In this document: piece after piece, positions 60,801-64,000 of the stretch
How positions within the stretch are numbered: the first letter of the stretch is position 1
Layout of the letters: every line of letters starts with the position of its first letter
Source of the DNA: Thiodubiliella sp900128405
Lineage (GTDB): Bacteria; Pseudomonadota; Gammaproteobacteria; PS1; Pseudothioglobaceae
Direction of reading: 5' to 3'
DNA: 64,000 nt
Assembly (NCBI GenBank): GCA_963682085.1
Contig: OY821614.1
Span: 1,911,096-1,975,095, forward strand
Made by a program: the position numbers and the translations under genes
Notes under the pieces: model-generated
Seen by the model: the letters and a program-made list of their open reading frames with translations, nothing else
Databases searched by the model: none
Told to the model about the DNA's origin: nothing

Positions 60801-61083
60801 GTAGAGAAACCAAGCAAGACAAATCAGTCGCACAAACAGCAAAATAGTTGTCAAAAATAATAACATCTTCCTCTAGTGCTACCTCTAAATCATCGCCGAC
60901 TTTTTTGGCAATTAGGTTTATCTTTTTAGCGTCAAAATCTTTGGCATTTAATTGGTAAACTGTACCTGCTTGAACTTGGATGTGTTGAACGCCTTTAGCG
61001 ATAATAACTTCGTCAAGATTGTTCGCTATTTTTTGTGCTTTATTTTGTAGTGTTGCCACTTGTTTTTGTGTTTTTATTTGCAT
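57883..61083 (-). CDS. Large FG-GAP/RTX surface or secreted protein
   Basis: A 1066-residue protein. The N-terminal about 160 residues resemble the BapA/LapA prefix (retention) domain, ending in a hydrophobic stretch (IGIVAAVVVVAVVASSG) and an Asn/Asp-rich linker. Then two Ig/cadherin-like domains (about 185-375) and seven FG-GAP repeats with the core SSAGDVNGDGLDDLI, each ending GKSFVVFGK. The C-terminus has RTX-like Ca-binding nonapeptides (GLGDDILTGNGGTDVFNAGA) followed by a type I secretion-like tail. The role is probably adhesion or host contact, with beta-propeller domains as in integrin alpha. No dedicated exporter is adjacent. Confidence 0.85.
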   Translation of the reverse strand: MQIKTQKQVATLQNKAQKIANNLDEVIIAKGVQHIQVQAGTVYQLNAKDFDAKKINLIAKKVGDDLEVALEEDVIIFDNYFAVCATDLSCLVSLPTEDGGLYHIVADVFFTLEDGTQIVYYYGEQSIVATESNGASVSDNQSFFDVVTSNIGIVAAVVVVAVVASSGSDNDNDNNDNNNLNPPVIQGEVGRKIHSTDQITIKAEANSMVTITFSANGKKIEKTIEFTSNDTEKNAPVLTPDELKQLGDGKVNVSVVSVKDDVTSSVISSSFTLDTTSPTFDQQQPTTVDILSNTPITTTIYDAQATDGGNADADITYSIKGVNADKFSITTDTGILTYKEKQTSKHDDIVTIIATDLAGNKVEKSITVSIKNLVQGFVINGETPKSLSGTTVSSAGDVNGDGLDDLIVLSLYDKDDRNNSDEASRTYVVFGKINETVVDLSTIRSSSDGFIINGEMSETRSGISASSAGDVNGDGLDDLIIGSHWVDLAGNTQVGKSFVVFGKTNTTAINLSDITSGTGGFVINGENTNDGSGISVSSAGDVNGDGSDDLIIGAYGANGFAGKSFVVFGKNDTNAINLSTIESGTGGFAINNDITADSGAGAGASVSSAGDVNGDGLDDLIVGAYRAQNSSGKSFVVFGKKDNRDVVNLSAIESGTGGFVINGENSDDVSGYSVSSAGDVNGDGLDDLIVGAHQADLTNSADAGKSYVVFGKANTDAINLSSIATGTGGFVINGENAGDKSGYSVSSAGDVNGDGLDDLIVGAYYADSAGKADIGKSFVVFGKADTTTVNLSNITSGTGGFVINGENAGDKSGLSVSSAGDVNGDGLDDLIIGAPSAGSTNNANAGKSFVVFGKTDTKSVDLTNVSAGEGIIAHTIDFQGDTGTSKNDTLTGTSNDELFVAGLGDDILTGNGGTDVFNAGAGDDTIIINDDNLAKLYSNTLSSYLLARVDGGGNTDTLKLAGASLNLDLTQIDNGRIQDIEIIDLTGSGDNTLKLNLNDLLDISSETNTLRVIGDSGDKVEATGFNKSTASDVANGITLGNVTYDVYINTSASTAELWIDQDLEVI

Positions 61084-61268
61084 GATTACCTCTTTGTGAT
61101 TTTTTTCTTAATTTAAATTATAGGTAAAACTAATAAGATTTTTGTATATCTTATATAAACTTTAGAAATAAGTTAGCATTATATCTTAATTTATTTTGAA
61201 TAATACCGACATTTTCTTTAAGTAGTTGATAATAATAGTGTTTTACTATCATTACTATCATTACTAGT

Positions 61269-61285
61269 ATTTATGTAAAGACCTC
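61269..61285. repeat. MITE fragment (right end)
   Basis: ATTTATGTAAAGACCTC matches the right end of the MITE-like element at 7681-7695. It lies just downstream of tadA. Confidence 0.6.
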
Positions 61286-61311
61286 TAAAGGCATAATACT
61301 TAATTGCCAGA

Positions 61312-61794
61312 TTAATGTCTTCGCTGTTGGAAAAACTGTTGTAACAACTGCTTACATTCATCAGCAAGCACGCCACCTTGGGTTTCAATAGAATGGTTAA
61401 AACATTGACTATTTGTAAGGTCTTGGCAAGAGCCACAAACGCCTGTTTTTTCATCATAAGCACCAAATACCACCTTAGATATACGCGCATGAATCATCGC
61501 CCCTAAGCACATAGTACAAGGCTCAAGTGTGACAAAAAGGGTGGTGTTTGGTAGGCGATAATTGTTTAATGCTGCCCCTGCTTTGCGTAACAGTTGCATT
61601 TCTGCATGGGCGGTTGGGTCGTTGCTGCTGATAGGTTGATTATGTGCGCTGGCAATTAATTGCCCCTCGTGTATTAAAATTGCACCAACTGGCACTTCTC
61701 CCAGTTTTTGAGCAAGTAAAGCTTGTTCAAAGGCGAGTGCCATCCATTTTTCATCTGGTATTTTGAGCGAGTCTTGCTTGTTCATTATTCCCAT
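61312..61794 (-). CDS. tadA: tRNA-specific adenosine deaminase
   Basis: A 160-residue zinc deaminase making inosine at tRNA-Arg wobble position 34. TAHAEMQLLRKAG (His-Ala-Glu catalytic) and VTLEPCTMCLGAMIHAR (PCxxC zinc ligands) are diagnostic. The start could be the ATG at 61794 or the one three codons later; either way it overlaps or abuts the guaA stop. Confidence 0.93.
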   Translation of the reverse strand: MGIMNKQDSLKIPDEKWMALAFEQALLAQKLGEVPVGAILIHEGQLIASAHNQPISSNDPTAHAEMQLLRKAGAALNNYRLPNTTLFVTLEPCTMCLGAMIHARISKVVFGAYDEKTGVCGSCQDLTNSQCFNHSIETQGGVLADECKQLLQQFFQQRRH

Positions 61795-63359
61795 TCGATG
61801 GTGGCAGGGGGTTTGCCTGAAATGTCGTAAACGACACGAGAGATGCGAGAAATTTCGTTCATAATGCGATTAGAGACTAAATCTAGGAAATCGTAGGGCA
61901 AGTGTGCCCAGCGAGCGGTCATAAAATCAATGGTTTCAACAGCACGAAGTGCTACAACAAAATCATAACGGCGTTCATCACCTGTTACACCGACTGATTT
62001 AACGGGTAAAAATACGGCAAAGGCTTGATTGACTTTATCGTATAACTCGTGGTTATAGAGTTCTTGCATAAAAATAGCATCGGCTGCCCGTAGAATATCA
62101 GCATATTCTTCTTTAACTTGACCCAAAATACGCACGCCCAATCCGGGACCTGGAAAAGGGTGGCGATAGAGCATATGTGCAGGAATGCCGAGTTTCACGC
62201 CAATTTCCCTAACTTCATCTTTAAATAATTCTTTCAATGGCTCAACCAATTCAAAAGACAAATCTTCGGGCAAGCCACCAACATTGTGATGAGATTTGAT
62301 AACTTTGGCTTTACCCGAAGCGGCACCTGCTGATTCTATCACATCAGGGTAAATGGTGCCTTGTGCCAAGAATTTAATATCATCAAGGTCGCGTGCTTCT
62401 TCTTCAAAAACCTCAATAAAAGCATGGCCGATGATTTTGCGTTTTTTCTCAGGGTCATTTTCATTTGACAAAGCCTTGTAGAATTTCTGTTGAGCATTAG
62501 CACGGATGACTTTTACACCCATATTCTCGGCAAAGGTTTTCATTACTTCATCACCTTCATTGAGGCGTAACAAGCCATTATCAACAAACACGCAAGTTAG
62601 TTGGTCGCCAATGGCCTCGTGAAGCAGAACTGCTACCACAGATGAATCAACACCACCTGAAAGCCCAAGTAAAACATTGTCATTGCCAATTTTATTTTTT
62701 AAGTTTTGGATTAAATCTGAGATAATGTTATCAGTTGTCCAGTTTTTTTTACAGCAACAAATGCCAGTAACAAATCGTTCCAATATAGGTACACCTTGCT
62801 TGGTATGTGTTACTTCTGGATGAAACTGCAAGCCGTAATAATGTTTTTCCACATTGGCAAATCCAGCTATATCACAGTTTTCCGTAGAGGCGATTAACTT
62901 AAATCCTTCTGGTAATTGTTTAACTTCAATACTGTGGCTCATCCATACATCTAACAATTCACAACCTTCGTCATTAACTTCATCCATAATATCACTTAAT
63001 AATGGTGAGTGATTGCGTGCTCGAACTTTGGCAAAGCCGTATTCGTGCTTGTCCGCCGAAGTGGCTTGTCCGCCGAGTTGTGTCGCCATGGTTTGCATGC
63101 CGTAGCAAATGCCTAAAATAGGCACATTTAAATCAAATACGATTTGCGGTGCTCTAGCAGAATTATTTTGTGTTACAGTATCAGGTCCACCTGAAAGGAT
63201 AATGCCTTTTGGGTTGAATTTTTTGATAAAATTATCATCAACATCAAATGGCAACAATTCACAATAAATGCCAATTTCACGCACTCGTCGTGCAATAAGT
63301 TGTGTATATTGTGAGCCGAAATCAAGAATAAGGATTTTATCACTGTGAATATTTGTCAT
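61785..63359 (-). CDS. guaA: GMP synthase (glutamine-hydrolysing)
   Basis: A 524-residue enzyme converting XMP to GMP. The glutaminase domain has GICYGMQTMA (Cys) and LQFHPEVTHT; the ATP-pyrophosphatase loop is LLGLSGGVDSSVVAVLL; the C-terminus ends KPPATIEWE as usual. Length is standard. guaB is not adjacent. Confidence 0.97.
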   Translation of the reverse strand: MTNIHSDKILILDFGSQYTQLIARRVREIGIYCELLPFDVDDNFIKKFNPKGIILSGGPDTVTQNNSARAPQIVFDLNVPILGICYGMQTMATQLGGQATSADKHEYGFAKVRARNHSPLLSDIMDEVNDEGCELLDVWMSHSIEVKQLPEGFKLIASTENCDIAGFANVEKHYYGLQFHPEVTHTKQGVPILERFVTGICCCKKNWTTDNIISDLIQNLKNKIGNDNVLLGLSGGVDSSVVAVLLHEAIGDQLTCVFVDNGLLRLNEGDEVMKTFAENMGVKVIRANAQQKFYKALSNENDPEKKRKIIGHAFIEVFEEEARDLDDIKFLAQGTIYPDVIESAGAASGKAKVIKSHHNVGGLPEDLSFELVEPLKELFKDEVREIGVKLGIPAHMLYRHPFPGPGLGVRILGQVKEEYADILRAADAIFMQELYNHELYDKVNQAFAVFLPVKSVGVTGDERRYDFVVALRAVETIDFMTARWAHLPYDFLDLVSNRIMNEISRISRVVYDISGKPPATIEWE

Positions 63360-63434
63360 AATGGCGTTATTTATAAATTTATTTCAAGAAGCAGCCATTT
63401 TAATGAAAATTTTAGACTGCTACCTTATTAAAAT

Positions 63435-63478
63435 GAAACCTTTGTATAAATATGAATTATCAAGAATCCACTTTTCAT
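63435..63478. repeat. MITE fragment (left end and centre)
   Basis: GAAACCTTTGTATAAATATG and ATCCACTTTTC match the left arm and the centre of the 100-bp element at 12837-12936. The right arm is missing. It lies between guaA and clpS. Confidence 0.65.
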
Positions 63479-63617
63479 TTATTTGGAAATTTTTTAAACC
63501 CAGTTTTAACCCCATTAAAATAAGGTTTAAAGAATATACCAAGTTGAAAAAAAATGAATTCCTCCCATTGTTCATACTTGCAAAGCTCTCTAAAAATAGA
63601 ATAAACAAGATACCATA

Positions 63618-63914
63618 ATGTCAAAAACACTCATTAAAACAACAAAACCAAAACTTAAAAAACCAAAACGGTTTCAAGTATTATTACTTAACGATGATTA
63701 CACCACTATGGATTTTGTTATTCAAGTTTTGCAACAATTCTTTGCCAAAACCGAACAAGTTGCACACGCTATTATGCTCAAAATACATATTGATGGCGAA
63801 AGCGTATGTGGCATTTATTCGTATGATGTAGCACAAACAAAAATGTCACAAGTTGTTGATTTTTCTCGCCAAAACGAACAGCCATTAATGTGTGTTATTC
63901 GTGAAATAGAATAA
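63618..63914 (+). CDS. clpS: ATP-dependent Clp protease adaptor ClpS
   Basis: A 98-residue adaptor: FQVLLLNDDYTTMDFVIQVL and HIDGESVCGIYSYDVAQTKM carry the N-degron-binding residues (Asn-Asp-Asp, Met, His). It delivers N-end-rule substrates to ClpA. clpA would normally follow; only 86 bases remain in the window and no start is visible there. Confidence 0.93.
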   Translation: MSKTLIKTTKPKLKKPKRFQVLLLNDDYTTMDFVIQVLQQFFAKTEQVAHAIMLKIHIDGESVCGIYSYDVAQTKMSQVVDFSRQNEQPLMCVIREIE

Positions 63915-64000
63915 CACAATGGACATATAGTATCTATAATCGCTTAAGGATTAGTCGGTAAATATACTACGATAAGATATATTCATCAAGCGTGCCATTG

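Overview
The window reads as AT-rich chromosome of a gammaproteobacterium, most likely a sulfur-oxidising SUP05/Thioglobus-type bacterium or a thiotrophic invertebrate symbiont. This rests on gammaproteobacterial gene types (cmoA, bepA, gpsA-grxC, gcvT/gcvH, lpxH), a tusA-dsrE2 sulfur-transfer pair, and a load of decayed mobile elements. The taxon is inferred, not proven.

Layout. Positions 1-20.3 kb are conserved core: nnrS (cut by the window edge), a peroxiredoxin-like gene, tcdA, a tatD-like gene, tusA-dsrE2, bepA-like M48 protease, rpiA, rdgB, hemW, glnS, pgi, galU, rplM-rpsI, a Bax-like glucosaminidase, a histidine phosphatase, gpsA, grxC, a rhodanese, pabA/trpG, cmoA, ubiC, recG, ridA. 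Two MITE-like inverted repeats sit between these genes. Positions 43.7-64 kb are again mostly core: tRNA-Leu(UAA), yciB, gcvT-gcvH, an RNB ribonuclease, lpxH, a cyclophilin with a histone-H1-like tail, rplU-rpmA, fabD-fabG, a DUF255 thioredoxin-like protein, a dead ECF sigma/anti-sigma pair, a DUF2892-rhodanese gene, a large FG-GAP/RTX surface protein, tadA, guaA, clpS.

Between ridA and tRNA-Leu lies an accessory island of about 23 kb (20.4-43.6 kb). It contains: (i) a 1256-residue STAND-type ATPase with a nuclease-like N-terminus, a candidate defence protein; (ii) three degenerate copies of a REP-associated tyrosine transposase with REP-like ends; (iii) a deleted IS3 element and several small hypothetical genes; (iv) a putative secreted-peptide system: a 44-residue precursor with a double-glycine leader, a hairpin terminator, then an operon for an HlyD-type adaptor, a C39-peptidase ABC exporter, an LpxL-like HxxxxD acyltransferase and a TolC-type outer-membrane protein; (v) a run of minus-strand genes separated by attC-like sites, which I read as an integron cassette array without an integrase (CALIN). 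The cassettes include an HNH endonuclease, a PD-(D/E)xK-like protein, a zinc-ribbon membrane protein, a HEPN-like protein, a 3' fragment of hsdR and a decayed ParE/Phd toxin-antitoxin pair.

The two most interesting items are the GG-leader peptide with its exporter operon containing an unexpected acyltransferase, and the cassette array. Decay is widespread: in-frame stops in the sigma factor, single-base frameshifts in the anti-sigma gene, the DUF255 gene and a lipoprotein signal peptide, and internally deleted insertion sequences. That fits a genome under relaxed selection.
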